64,000 nucleotides of DNA from Actinomycetota bacterium (GTDB lineage: Bacteria > Actinomycetota > Actinomycetes > S36-B12), in contig JADKGE010000008.1 of the NCBI GenBank assembly GCA_016717115.1, forward strand, positions 142,844 through 206,843. Direction: 5' to 3'. Numbering within the stretch: the first letter of the stretch is position 1; each line of letters opens with the position of its first letter. The notes beneath the pieces are model-generated. The model made no database searches, had not been told where the DNA came from, and saw only the letters and a list, made by a program, of their open reading frames with translations. Of the stretch, positions 25,791 to 35,750 are shown one piece after another. Both the position numbers and the translations under genes were made by a program.

Positions 25791-27219
25791 ATGACGAGGG
25801 TGGCCGCTGTCGACATCGGGGCGACCAGCGGCCGCGTCGTGCTCGCCGAGTTCCACAGCGACGGGCCGCGGCTCACCGAGGTCGCCCGATTCCCCAACAC
25901 GCTGCGCGAGTCCGCCGGCGAGTGGACGTGGGACATCGAGACCCTGCACCGGTCGATGATCGACGGACTTGCCATCGCGGCGGCGGCCGGCGCGGAAGCG
26001 TGGGGAGTGGACACATGGGCCGTCGACTACGGCGTGCTTCGCGACGGGCGCCTCGTCGGCCCGGTGCGCGCCTATCGTGACCCCCGCAACGAGCGGGGTC
26101 GGGGCACTCTGCTCGGCGCCTTGCCCTGGCCTGATCTCTACGCGATCACCGGCATCCAGGACATTCTCATCAACACGGCCTACCAGGTGGCGGCCGACGA
26201 CCCACAGCGGATCGTCGAGGGCGCCACGTTCCTCCTGGTGCCCGACCTGCTCTCCTACTGGGCCACCGGTGTGATGGCGACGGACATCACCAACGCCTCG
26301 ACCACCGCGATGGTCGACGTGCGCACGCGGCGGTGGTCGTCGACGGTCCTCTCCGCCCTTGGCGTGCCGGCCTCGTCGTTCCTCGTGCCCGACGATCCAG
26401 GGTCGATCCGGGGCACGGCGGTCGATCCCCGGCTCAACGGCCTGCCGCTGATCGGTGTCGCGACCCACGACACCGCCAGTGCGTTCGTCGGCACGCCCGT
26501 CGCCGATCGCGACAGCGCGCTCATTCTGTCGCTCGGCACGTGGGCCCTCATCGGCGCCGAGGCAACGGGCGTCACCCCCACGGACGAATCCCGGCGCCTC
26601 AACGTCACGCACGAACTCGGCGTCGACGGCACCGTTCGCTCCTGCGCAACTGTGCGGGATGTGGCTGCTCGAGGAGTGTCGCCGCGCCTGGGCGCTGGAG
26701 GACGGCGTCGACCCGTCGGTGCCCGACCTGTTGTCCGAGGCCGAGCGGGCACCCGCATTCGCCGCCATCCTCGACGTGGATCACCCGGCGCTCGCCCGGC
26801 CGGGCCAGTCGCCACGCACGATCGAGCCCCACGTGGTGGGCTCGTGGACGGGAACGAAGGGTGCCGTCGTGCGCACGATCCTGGAGTCCCTCGTGGCCCG
26901 TCTGGCGACCCGCGCCGACGAGATCGAGACGCTGCTCGGCACGCATCGACCCGTCATCCACGTCGTCGGCGGCGCGAGCAGGATGGCTCTCGTGATGCAG
27001 TGGCTCGCCGACGCAACCGGCAAGCGCGTCGTCGCCGGTCCCGTCGAGGCGACGGCACTGGGCAACGCCGTCGTGCAATGGCGCACGAGGGGCGTCGTGG
27101 CCGACCTCGCCGACGCCCGCGCGGCCATCGCACGGATGCCCGAGATCCGCACGTTCGAACCGATCGGGTCCCGTCAGCCATGGCTGGACTTCGCCGCTCG
27201 ACTGAAGGAGTCACCGTGA
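25791..27219 (+). pseudogene. rhaB: Rhamnulokinase, two one-base deletions
   Basis: FGGY-family kinase of about 477 residues. N-terminal AAVDIGATSGRVVLAEF (phosphate 1) and WGVDTWAVDYGVL; LIGVATHDTASAF; C-terminal IHVVGGASRMALVMQWLADATG (adenosine loop). The frame fails after ELGVDGTVR and resumes at LCGMWLLEECRRAW. Adding one T and one C within 26650-26664 gives the continuous family sequence RFLRNLCGMWLLEE. So two single-base deletions lie within about 14 bp. It phosphorylates L-rhamnulose ahead of the aldolase. The stop overlaps the lldD start (GTGA). Confidence 0.85.
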
Positions 27220-28427
27220 CCGAGCGCAGGCTGCCCCGACCCAGCGAGATCCTCCCGCTGATCGGGCGGCGCGACCCGAGCCTGTCGCGCCTGCAGGCCA
27301 GGCTGGAGCGGTGCGCGAGCATCGGCGATGTTCGGGCGATGGCCCGTCGACGCGTCCCGAGATCGGTCTTCGACTACACGGATGGGGCGGCCGGCTCGGA
27401 GCAGACCCTCAGTCGGTCGCGCAAGGCCTACGCCCGCGTCGAGTTCACGCCACGCGTCCTGCGCAACGTCGCCGACGTCGACCCGTCGGTCGTCATGCTG
27501 GGTGAGCGCTCTGCCCTGCCGTTCGCGTTCGGCCCCACGGGATTCACCCGGATGATGCACTATCGGGGTGAGCCGGCCGTCTCCGCCGTCGCGGGCGAGG
27601 CTGGCATCCCGTTCGCGCTCTCCACGCTCGGCACGACCTCGGTCGAGGACCTGGCCGCGGCCACCCCCGGCACGCGGCGATGGTTCCAGCTCTACGTCTC
27701 CCGCGACCATGTCTCAGCCGAGGCCCTCGTCCAGCGCGCCGAGCAGTCGGGATACGACACTCTCATCCTCACGGTCGACACCGCCGTGGGGGGCATTCGC
27801 CTGCGTGACATCCGCAACGGGCTGACGATCCCGCCGCAGCTCAGCGTCAGCACGCTCGCGCAGATGGCCCTGTACCCGCGCTGGTGGGGCAACCTGCTCA
27901 CCACGCGACCGCTGGAGTTCGCTTCGCTCACCTCGACGGGCGGCACGGTCGGCGACCTGCTGACGAAGGTGTTCGACCCGGGCATCGGACCCGACGACAT
28001 CTCGTGGCTGCGCGGCATCTGGCCGGGCCGCCTGATGCTCAAGGGCGTTCAGTCCGTGGAGGATGCGGTTCTCGCCGCGGAGCTGGGCGTCGATGCCGTG
28101 ATCTTGTCGAACCACGGCGGCCGGCAGATCGACAAGGGCAACGTGCCTCTGGAGATCCTGCCCACGGTGGTCGACGAAGTCGGTGATCGCCTCGAAGTGT
28201 ACATCGACGGCGGCATCACGAGCAGTCAGGACATCGTCGCGGCCCTGGCGCTCGGTACCACGGACACGCTCATCGGCCGGGCCTACCTCTACGGGCTCAT
28301 GGCGGGTGGTGAGGACGGCGTGCGCCGGGTCGTGAGCATCCTGGACAAGGAGATCCGCACGACGATGCAGTTGCTCGGGGTGACGTCGGTGTCCGACCTC
28401 GACCGCAGCTACGTCCGGCTAAGGTGA
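27216..28427 (+). CDS. lldD: FMN-dependent alpha-hydroxy-acid (L-lactate) dehydrogenase
   Basis: 403 residues of the LldD/glycolate oxidase family. RRVPRSVFDYTDGAAGSEQTL at the N-terminus, PFAFGPTGFTRMMH, and the active-site stretch ILSNHGGRQID (catalytic His, FMN Arg) near residue 303, then YIDGGITSSQDIVAALALG binding the FMN phosphate. It oxidises L-lactate to pyruvate, which completes breakdown of rhamnose-derived lactaldehyde. GAAGGAG precedes GTG 27216. It is the only gene of the rhamnose operon that reads through intact. Confidence 0.9.
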   Translation: MTERRLPRPSEILPLIGRRDPSLSRLQARLERCASIGDVRAMARRRVPRSVFDYTDGAAGSEQTLSRSRKAYARVEFTPRVLRNVADVDPSVVMLGERSALPFAFGPTGFTRMMHYRGEPAVSAVAGEAGIPFALSTLGTTSVEDLAAATPGTRRWFQLYVSRDHVSAEALVQRAEQSGYDTLILTVDTAVGGIRLRDIRNGLTIPPQLSVSTLAQMALYPRWWGNLLTTRPLEFASLTSTGGTVGDLLTKVFDPGIGPDDISWLRGIWPGRLMLKGVQSVEDAVLAAELGVDAVILSNHGGRQIDKGNVPLEILPTVVDEVGDRLEVYIDGGITSSQDIVAALALGTTDTLIGRAYLYGLMAGGEDGVRRVVSILDKEIRTTMQLLGVTSVSDLDRSYVRLR

Positions 28428-28470
28428 CGACCGGCGAGCGTCGCCGATGGAGCCCTCGAGGAGGACACGC

Positions 28471-28848
28471 ATGGTGGAAAAGGGATCGCGTCCGTTCGGC
28501 GTGACGCTGGTGTTCGTCGTCATCCTGCTCACCGGCGCGTTCATCGTGTTCGCGGGGTTCATGCGCCTGTTCACCGAGGCGGACAACACCGACGTGCCCC
28601 TGGTGGCCGCCCTCGTGACGATCGCGCTCGGCCTGATCTACCTGCTGATCGCGAAGGGCATCGCCAACGGGAGCCGGATGGCGAGGTTCATCGTGGCCCT
28701 GGTCACGGTGCTGTCCGTCGGCAGCGCGATCTGGATGCTCGTCATCGCTCCGGGACTCTGGCTGACCCTGGTCGTCCAGATCGTGCTCGGCCTCATCGTG
28801 CTGGCCCTGCTGTACTCGGCCAGGTCGCGTCAGTTCTTCGGCTCCTGA
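28471..28848 (+). CDS. Small four-helix membrane protein, unknown function
   Basis: 125 residues with helices at about 8-30, 42-62, 68-88 and 92-115. No family recognised. GGAGG precedes ATG 28471 at 7 nt. It lies between lldD and the DUF2461 gene on the same strand. Confidence 0.75.
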   Translation: MVEKGSRPFGVTLVFVVILLTGAFIVFAGFMRLFTEADNTDVPLVAALVTIALGLIYLLIAKGIANGSRMARFIVALVTVLSVGSAIWMLVIAPGLWLTLVVQIVLGLIVLALLYSARSRQFFGS

Positions 28849-28861
28849 CGCGGACCACGTC

Positions 28862-29518
28862 ATGGCGAAGTTCGAGGGATTCCCCCTGGCCGCGTTCGAC
28901 TTCTACGACGCCCTCGCCGATAACAACACCCGGCCGTGGTGGAACGAGCACAAGGCCGACTACACGCGGTTCGTCCGCGAGCCGCTCGTGGATCTCCTTG
29001 ACGAGCTGCGCGCCGAGTTCGGCGACGACCCGCACGTGTTCCGGCCCTACCGCGACGCGCGCTTCAGCAAGGACAAGACGCCCATCAAGGACTCCCAGGG
29101 CGGCTACATCCCGGTCGAGGATGCGATCGCCTACTACGCCCAGGTGTCGGCATCGGGCCTGATGGTGGGCGGGGGCTGGTACGCCCCCGAGGGCCAGCAG
29201 GTCGCGCGCTACCGGGAGTCCGTCGACGGACCCATCGGCGCCGAGCTCGAGCGAATCCTGGCCGCCCTGGCCAAGCGATTCGAGATCGACGGGCGGCCCC
29301 TCAAGACCCGGCCCAAGGGCTACGAGCTCGACCATCCCCGCATCGACCTGCTGCGCAACCGGATGCTCATCGTGAGCCGCTCCTATCCGGTCGAGCCATG
29401 GGTCAGCACGCGGAAGGCGTTCACGACGGTGCGCGCCGACTGGCGGGCCATCCGGCCACTCATCGAGTGGCTGGCCGACAACGTCGGCCCGGCCGCGCCT
29501 CCCGACCGCGGGGAGTAG
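28862..29518 (+). CDS. DUF2461 family protein
   Basis: 218 residues. Typical stretches: FEGFPLAAFDFYDALADNNTRPWWNEHK (residues 4-31), FRPYRDARFSKDKTPIKDSQGG (about 61-82), SGLMVGGGWYAPEGQQ (about 98-113) and RPKGYELDHPRIDLLRNR. The family is widespread and conserved, with no established biochemical role. It starts 14 nt after the membrane protein gene. Confidence 0.9.
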   Translation: MAKFEGFPLAAFDFYDALADNNTRPWWNEHKADYTRFVREPLVDLLDELRAEFGDDPHVFRPYRDARFSKDKTPIKDSQGGYIPVEDAIAYYAQVSASGLMVGGGWYAPEGQQVARYRESVDGPIGAELERILAALAKRFEIDGRPLKTRPKGYELDHPRIDLLRNRMLIVSRSYPVEPWVSTRKAFTTVRADWRAIRPLIEWLADNVGPAAPPDRGE

Positions 29519-29532
29519 GCCGCTCGCGGCGG

Positions 29533-30300
29533 TCACCAGCCGAGCAGATCGCGGATCACGTAGGTCTCGTCCCGCGGGTACTCGGGCCAGTGGTCGAGGA
29601 GCCACTGATCGGCGACGTCGAGGAGCGCCTTCGCCGCCGCCTCGACGGGCAGCGTCAGTGCGGCGTCGATGTCCGCGCTAAGGACGGGGTCGGCGGTCTC
29701 GAAGCGTCGCCAGACGTCGAGCGCGTCCAGCCGGGCGAGCCTGTCCTCCGGCATCAGGTCGCGGGCCAGGCGCAGCAGGTGGTCGACCGCGTAGGTGCGT
29801 ACGAACACATTGGCACTGAGCCGTTCTCCGCGACGGGCCCGCCCGTTGGCGATATACAGCAGGCTCAGCAGGTTGCGGAACTCGACGAACCGGTCGACCG
29901 TGCGCGGAGCCATGCTGCGCCCGCGGACCTGTGCGGCGACGTCCGCGATGCCGCCGCGGTCGATGGCGACCCGGTAGTGGTTCAGTGCGCAGCCGGCGAA
30001 CTCGGCCCGGTCGAACGCCGCGAACTCGACCAGCAGGCCGGTTCGGTAGAGGACCTTCAACCCGTGGGGGGTCTCGCGGAACCAGTAGGCGATGTCCTCG
30101 GCCTGAGGCAGCCACGAGAGGTCAGTGCGGTATCCCTCCGGAGTGCCGTCCTCGGTGATGAGCAGGAAGTCGTGGTCGGACCACTGATCGCGTCTCTCCG
30201 TCTCGGCCGACGATCCGGCGAGCACGAGGCCGACGACATCCGGATCGGCGGAGAGCGAGCGGACCAGCGCGTCGATGAACGGATCGTCGGTGTCAGGCAC
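29533..30300 (-). CDS. Nucleotidyltransferase-fold protein
   Basis: 255 residues. VVGLVLAGSSAETERRDQWSDHDFLLI (about 18-45) matches the GS-x-DxD core of the Pol-beta-like nucleotidyltransferases, near the aminoglycoside/lincosamide adenylyltransferases. An all-helical C-terminal part follows. GTG 30300 lies 8 nt after the stop of the beta-CASP gene upstream, so they are probably co-transcribed. The substrate is unknown and resistance should not be assumed. Confidence 0.7.
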   Translation of the reverse strand: MPDTDDPFIDALVRSLSADPDVVGLVLAGSSAETERRDQWSDHDFLLITEDGTPEGYRTDLSWLPQAEDIAYWFRETPHGLKVLYRTGLLVEFAAFDRAEFAGCALNHYRVAIDRGGIADVAAQVRGRSMAPRTVDRFVEFRNLLSLLYIANGRARRGERLSANVFVRTYAVDHLLRLARDLMPEDRLARLDALDVWRRFETADPVLSADIDAALTLPVEAAAKALLDVADQWLLDHWPEYPRDETYVIRDLLGW

Positions 30301-30308
30301 GGCGCCGG

Positions 30309-31691
30309 CTACACATAGATGCGTTCTCCGGCCTGCGGAACGATGACGGCAACGTCCCACTCCTGGCGGATGCGATTGGCGAGGGCATGAGACGCCTCGG
30401 GCTCACCGTGGTTGACGAAGACCTGGGTGGGCTTGGTGCGGCTGGACCTCAGCCAGTCGATCAGCTCGCTGGCATCCGCGTGGACGGAGAACGCCTCGAT
30501 CTGCACGACCTCGGCACGCACGGCCACGTACTGCCCGTGGATCTTGATCTCGTGGGCACCGTCGGCGAGCATGCGTCCCGGGGTGCCGACCGCCTGGTAC
30601 CCCACCAGTAGCACCGTGTTGTCCCGGTCGGGCAGCAGCGCCTTGAGGTGGTGCGTGACGCGTCCGCCGCTGCCCATGCCCGACGCGGAGACGATGATCC
30701 TGGCCCCTCCGCGGTCGAGTGCCATCGACTGCTCGGGAGTCGTGGCCTCGTGGACGTTGGGCAGCCAGATCGCGTCGGCACCCTCTGCCACGGTGGCCGA
30801 GTTGATCTCCGGGTCGGCGTCGGCGATCGCCTGCCGGTACACGTGCAGCCCCGCCAGGGCCATCGGGCTGTCGACGTGGATGGGTGCGACGGGGATGCGC
30901 TGCTGGTCCTGCAGGGAGCGCAACGCCTTGAGCAGGACTTCCGTGCGGTCGACGGCGAAGGCGGGGATCACGACGCTGCCACCGCGTTTCAGCGTTCGGG
31001 TGATCGCGGCGGCCATCGCGTCAATCTGCTGCTCGACGTCCTCGTGCTCACGATCGCCGTAGGTCGACTCCACGACGATGGCGTTCGCGCTGCTCGGGGG
31101 AGCCGGTGGACGAAGGAGGGGGTGGTTGCCGCGGCCGAGGTCGCCGCTGAACACCACGCAGCGGCCGGTGGCGTCGTCCGTGATGGTCGTGATGGACGAG
31201 CCGAGGATGTGACCGCCGGGATCGAGGTGCGCCGTGACGCCGGCGGCTGGATGGAAGTCGGCGCCGAACTCGACGGGAGCGAGCAGGGCGATGGCCCGCT
31301 CGGCGTCCGCGGCGCCGTACAGCGGCCGTGGCTGCGCGTGGCGCGAGAAGCCCTTCTTCCTGGCGAAGGCGGTGTCCTCCTCCTGCAGCCGGGCGCTGTC
31401 GCGCAGGATGATCGGCACCAGCTCGGCCGTGTTGGGAGAGCAGTAGACGGGGCCGGTGAAGCCCGCTCGCTCGAGGGCGGGGAGGTAGCCGCAGTGATCG
31501 AGGTGCGCGTGGCTGAGGATCGTGCTGGCGAGGTCACCGGGCGGCACGGGGAACGGCTCCCAGTTGTGCGCCCTGATGTCGCGGGGACCCTGGAACAGGC
31601 CGCAGTCGAGGAGGAACCGGCCGCCTCCGGCCTCGACGAGCGTCTTCGAACCCGTGACGGTGCCGGTGGCACCGATGAAGGTGAGGAACAT
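30309..31691 (-). CDS. MBL-fold beta-CASP nuclease (RNA exonuclease type)
   Basis: 460 residues. Metal motif SHAHLDHCGYLP (HxHxDH) near residue 60; GGHILGSS with the next metal His; VVFSGDLGRGNHPLL; beta-CASP region with VVIPAFAVDRTEVLL and ISASGMGSGGRV-like VSASGMGSGGRVTHHL; and the C-terminal FSVHADASELIDWL and VFVNHGEPEASHALA. This is the YsgB/CPSF73-like RNA-processing family. On the minus strand TACACC lies 6 nt before the ATG; a perfect 72-bp palindrome lies just upstream. Confidence 0.9.
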   Translation of the reverse strand: MFLTFIGATGTVTGSKTLVEAGGGRFLLDCGLFQGPRDIRAHNWEPFPVPPGDLASTILSHAHLDHCGYLPALERAGFTGPVYCSPNTAELVPIILRDSARLQEEDTAFARKKGFSRHAQPRPLYGAADAERAIALLAPVEFGADFHPAAGVTAHLDPGGHILGSSITTITDDATGRCVVFSGDLGRGNHPLLRPPAPPSSANAIVVESTYGDREHEDVEQQIDAMAAAITRTLKRGGSVVIPAFAVDRTEVLLKALRSLQDQQRIPVAPIHVDSPMALAGLHVYRQAIADADPEINSATVAEGADAIWLPNVHEATTPEQSMALDRGGARIIVSASGMGSGGRVTHHLKALLPDRDNTVLLVGYQAVGTPGRMLADGAHEIKIHGQYVAVRAEVVQIEAFSVHADASELIDWLRSSRTKPTQVFVNHGEPEASHALANRIRQEWDVAVIVPQAGERIYV

Positions 31692-31722
31692 GCCTCAGGT
31701 GTAGCACGATCGGGCGCAGATC

Positions 31723-31794
31723 CCCCTGCCGAGCGGTGAGTTGTCGGGGTTCCGGAGGCCTCCGGAACCCCGACAACTCACCGCTCGGCAGGGG
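31723..31794. repeat. Perfect 72-bp palindrome (36-bp arms, no loop)
   Basis: Every position pairs about the centre 31758/31759. The conserved part of each arm contains GGTGAGTTGTCGGGGT. It lies between the beta-CASP gene and the GGDEF/EAL gene (both minus) and contains the latter's stop codon (31778-31780) and last few codons. Its sister element is at 35751-35820. A terminator for the EAL gene is one possible role, but the length and perfect pairing exceed that need. Confidence 0.85.
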
Positions 31795-34700
31795 CTGGGG
31801 CAGGGGCTGGGTCCGGGAGGGGGAGGGGCTGCGCCTTGCCGTACAGCCAGCCCTGGGCATGCCGCCAGCCGAGGGTGCGCAGGTAGTCGGCCTCCGCCTG
31901 CGTCTCGACCCCCTCGGCCACCGTGTCGAGGGACAGTCCGTTGGCCAAGCCGATCAGCGCCCCGGCCAGCTGCATGGACGTGCGGTCACCCGCTCCGATG
32001 CCGCGGGTGAACGAGAGGTCGAGCTTCAGGCCGGCCACCGGCAGGTCGCGCAGGTGGCTGATCGAGGAGTACCCCGTCCCGAAGTCGTCGACATACCAGC
32101 GGATCCCGATGTCGGCGAGGCGGCGCATGGCCTCGGGAATCGTGCGGGTCAGGTTCAGGAGCATCGTCTCGGTGATCTCGAGGTGCAGTCGCCGCGGATC
32201 GGCACCGGACTCGGCCAGGGCCGCGAGGACCATGTCGGCGTACGGCATGCGAGTGAGAGTCGAGGCGGTCACGTTCACGGCGACGAACAACGGCTCCGGG
32301 AGCCGGGCCAGCACGGCCAGCGATTGGCTCAGCGCCACCGCATCGATCTCGTTGATGAGGGAACTGCGCTCCGCGATCGGCAGGAAGTCGGCAGGCAGCA
32401 GCACGTCGCCCTCCCGCACCCAGCGGATGAGGGACTCGTAGCCGACCACGTCATCCTCGCCCAGTGACACGAGGGGCTGGAACCAGGGCACGAACTGCCC
32501 CTCGCGCAGCCCCCGGCGGATCTCGTTCTCGACCGACAACCGGCGCTGCGCCTCGACCGCCAGTCCCGGGTCGGCGAACTCCCATCGGTCACGGCCGTTG
32601 TTCTTCGCCTTCCGCATCGCCAGGCTGGCATCGCGCAGCAGTTGCTCGGCGTCGACGTCGCGCCCGCCGGTGGCGATGCCGATACTGACGGTCGGGGAGA
32701 TCTGCTCGCCGGCGATGTGCATGGGTCCTTGGACGGCCAGTCGAATCCGCTCTGCCTCCTCAGCGGCGTCCGAGCCGCTGTCGAGGTCCGGGAGGATGAC
32801 GAGGAACTCGTCGCCCGAGCCCCGGCCGACGAGGTCGGGCCGCGTTGCGGCCGCGGCGACCCGGGCCGCGACCGTCGTCATCACCAGGTCGCCCGCGGCG
32901 TGGGTGAGGGCCTCGTTCACCTGGGAGAGCGAGTCGATGCCGACGCAGAGCGCTCCGATCTCGTGCCCGCGGCGCAGGTGGTAGGCGTGGAACTCGATCC
33001 TCGTGAGCAGGACCCGACGGGTCTCCAGCCCGGTAGCGAGGTCGTGCTCCAGGGAGAACTCGAGGCGCTGCCGGGCGGCCACCTCGTCGTCGATGTCCCG
33101 CAGGGCCACGATCCGGACCACACCGGTCGGGGTCGGCACCGGCCGTACGCTCAAGGACATCCAGCGGCTGGACCCATCGGCGCGCCGGAGGCGGAACTCC
33201 CCGCCACCCTCGTGCGAGCGCCCGGCGATGAGGTCTTCTCGGTTGGCGATGGCGCGTACCCGGTCGTCCGCGTGGATGAGGTCCATCGCCGGCTGGCCGA
33301 GGATCTGCTCGGGGCGCCACCCGAGGATCTGCGTCACCGAAGGCGACGTCCAGGCGAGGCCGCCATCGGGTGAGATCTGCCACACGACGTCGGACGCGTT
33401 CTCCGCCAGCAGGCGGTAGTGCTCCTCGCGAGTCGCGAGATCGTGCTCGGCCCGCACTTGCGCGTCGATGTCGCGCAGGCCGACGACGCGTCCGGGCTGT
33501 CCGGTTCCGTCGTCGTCGATCGGGCGCCCCGCGGCCTCCACCCATCGGTAGCCTCCGTCGGCACACCGCCATCGATACCGCACTCGGGCCGGCTGGCCGT
33601 CCGCGTCGCTTCGGACGACGGCCGAGCGGAGGCCGGGCAGGTCGTCGGGATGGATGAACTCATCGGCTCCGTGCCCGACCATCAGCGCGGGATCCAGACC
33701 GAAGGCCTGGCGCGCCGATGGGGACACCCAGTTCAGGTTCATGCCCCGGTCGCTCAGGATGACGACATCCGAGGAGTTCTCGGCCAGCAGCCGGTAGCGC
33801 CGCTGGCTCTCGGCGAGGCGCTGGCTGGACAGGTGCCGGTCCGTCACGTCACGCCAGGTGAGCGCGATGCCGTCGCCGCTCCTCATCGCGCGAATATCGT
33901 AGTGCCGATCGCTCGCGAGCCGCTCGTTGCCGTAGCGATAGTCGTCGAGGATGACCGGCACACTGGTCTCGATGGCGGTGAAGTAGAGCTTCAGCGGCCC
34001 GTTCTCGAGCTGCCCCGGGTAGAGGTCGAGGAGGCGGGTGCCGATGAGTTTCTCGCGGGGCAGCCCGTTGTAGGCGACCGCAGCGGCGTTGGCCTCGACG
34101 TACCGCAGGTCGACCAGTGTGCCGTCGTCGTCGCGTACCGCCTCGAGCAGGATGAAGGGGTCGAACTGGCTGTCGAAGGTGGCCTGCAGTCGTTCGCGCT
34201 GCGCCTGCGCCTCGTCGGTCGCCCGAACGAGGTCGGCCACGGTGCGCAGCCTGCCGATGCCGTAGCCCAGGTCGGCGGCGAGATCCTCGAGCAGGTTCCG
34301 TGCCAGGTCATCGAAGGCGCCGTGCTCCGTGGCATAGACCATGAGGGCTCCGTCGATCGTGTCGTCGACGCGGACGGGCAGCGAGATGGAGCACTGGAAG
34401 CCCCTCTTGTTGGCTGCGGCCAGCCAGGGCTTGTAGTCGGGGTCGGGGGTGAAGTCGTGGGCCACCTGGGTCGTGCCCGTGCGCAGGCATCGTCCGGTGG
34501 GGCCGCGGCCGAGGGGTCCGTCGCCCCACGAGATGCGGATCTCGTCGAGGTAGCCCTGGTGCTCTCCAGCGACGACGACGGGCACGACGCTCTTCTCCTC
34601 GTCGTCGACGGGTCGGCCGTACCAGGCGAAGTGCTAGCGGCCCGTGTCGACGATGGTGTCGCACATCCGCTGCAGCAGGGCGGCTTCGTCCTTGGTGCGC

Positions 34701-35131
34701 ACGAGGGTGCGGTTGGCCGCGCTGAGGGTGGCCAGGGCGCGCAGCGCGGCATCGCGGTTCTGGGTGTCGCGCACGGTGGTGAGGACGCCGACCGGACGCA
34801 GGTCCGCGTCGTGCTGCAGGCGCGCCTGCAGGGTGATGGCCCGGTAGCCGCCCGCGGCCGTGCGCACCATGCAGGGCACATCCGCGTTGGGCTGGTCGTC
34901 GGCAGCGACCGATCGCTGGAGGTCAGCGACTCGATCGGAGTCCAGCGGATGCGCGAGGCTCGCGAGGTGGGTTCCTCGGAGGTCGTCGGGGGTCCAGCCG
35001 AGCAGGGAGGTGACCGACGGCGAGACCCATCGGATGACGCCCTCGAGGTCGGTCTCGATGGTGGCCGTGGCGGTGTCGTCGGCGATGGAGCGGTAGGCCT
35101 GCCAGGAGTGGTTCTCCGCAGTCCGGCCCAT
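31778..35131 (-). pseudogene. Multi-domain PAS/GAF/GGDEF/EAL cyclic-di-GMP protein interrupted by one TAG
   Basis: About 1,117 codons. Order: PAS (about 10-125), GAF (about 150-310), three further PAS units, GGDEF, EAL. The GGDEF motif is degenerate (SGDEF), without an RxxD inhibitory site, so cyclase activity is doubtful. The EAL half keeps YESLIRW, LHLEITETML, DDFGTGYSS and EGVET, so phosphodiesterase activity is likely. A TAG at 34634-34636 splits the GAF domain in frame: IVDTGR-stop-HFAWYGRPVDDEEKSV, where family GAF domains have Tyr (TAC to TAG is one base). The frame is identical on both sides. ATG 35131 follows GGAAGAG; GTG 35152 is an alternative. The last codons lie inside the palindrome. 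Confidence 0.8.
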
Positions 35132-35232
35132 CTCTTCCTCGTGCCCCGCCACGCATCCATCATGGCCCCGATCCGCGCCGGTAGGGCTGATGTGCCGACG
35201 ATCTGTCGGTACAGGAACGCGCCGAGGTGGCG

Positions 35233-35733
35233 CTAGCTGGGCCGGGCCAGGTCGCCGACGATCGAGGCGGTGGGCAGCTTGACGAGCTCTCGGGGATCGA
35301 TCAGGAGCTTGCTGGACCGGTTGCCGCCGCCCATGACGACCTGACCCTGGTCCGTGACGGCGCGGTCGACGTAGACCGGCAGGGCATCGATGCCGAAGGG
35401 GGTCACGCCGCCGATGAGCATGCCCGTGAGGCTCATGGTGGTCTCCTGGTCGGCGAAGGAGAGTCGCTTGACGCCCAGCAGCTCGCTGACCTTGGTGTTG
35501 ACGTCCAGGCGGGTCGTGCCCAGGACGACGCAGACGGCGTACTTCGGCGGATCGACCTTCTTGGAGGCGACGACGATCGTGTTCGCGGCCTGCTCGAGGG
35601 CGAAGCCGTAGTGCTCGCAGAAGGCGGCGGTATCGGCCAGGTCGGGATCGCAGGCCAGCACCTCGTAGAGGACGCCGTGGCGTTGCAGCGCAGAGCGGAC
35701 GATCGGATGAAGCAGACCAAGGGGATCGGACAC
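35233..35733 (-). CDS. YbaK/aminoacyl-tRNA deacylase domain protein
   Basis: 166 residues. ANTIVVASKKVDPPKYAVCVVLGTTRLD (about 62-90), TGMLIGGVTPFGI (about 115-127) and VVMGGGNRSSKLLIDPRELVKL are typical of the YbaK fold, with a sequence distinct from the copy at 21.8 kb. I chose GTG 35733, which begins SDPLGLLHP; the longer frame would read through half of the palindrome. Likely role: removal of a wrong amino acid from tRNA. Confidence 0.8.
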   Translation of the reverse strand: MSDPLGLLHPIVRSALQRHGVLYEVLACDPDLADTAAFCEHYGFALEQAANTIVVASKKVDPPKYAVCVVLGTTRLDVNTKVSELLGVKRLSFADQETTMSLTGMLIGGVTPFGIDALPVYVDRAVTDQGQVVMGGGNRSSKLLIDPRELVKLPTASIVGDLARPS

Positions 35734-35750
35734 GGGGATCCTGCCAGACC

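Noticed and set aside
34634..34636. Pyrrolysine or programmed readthrough at TAG
   Set aside because: No pyl genes or structured readthrough element are visible, and several other one-base faults nearby make error or mutation simpler.
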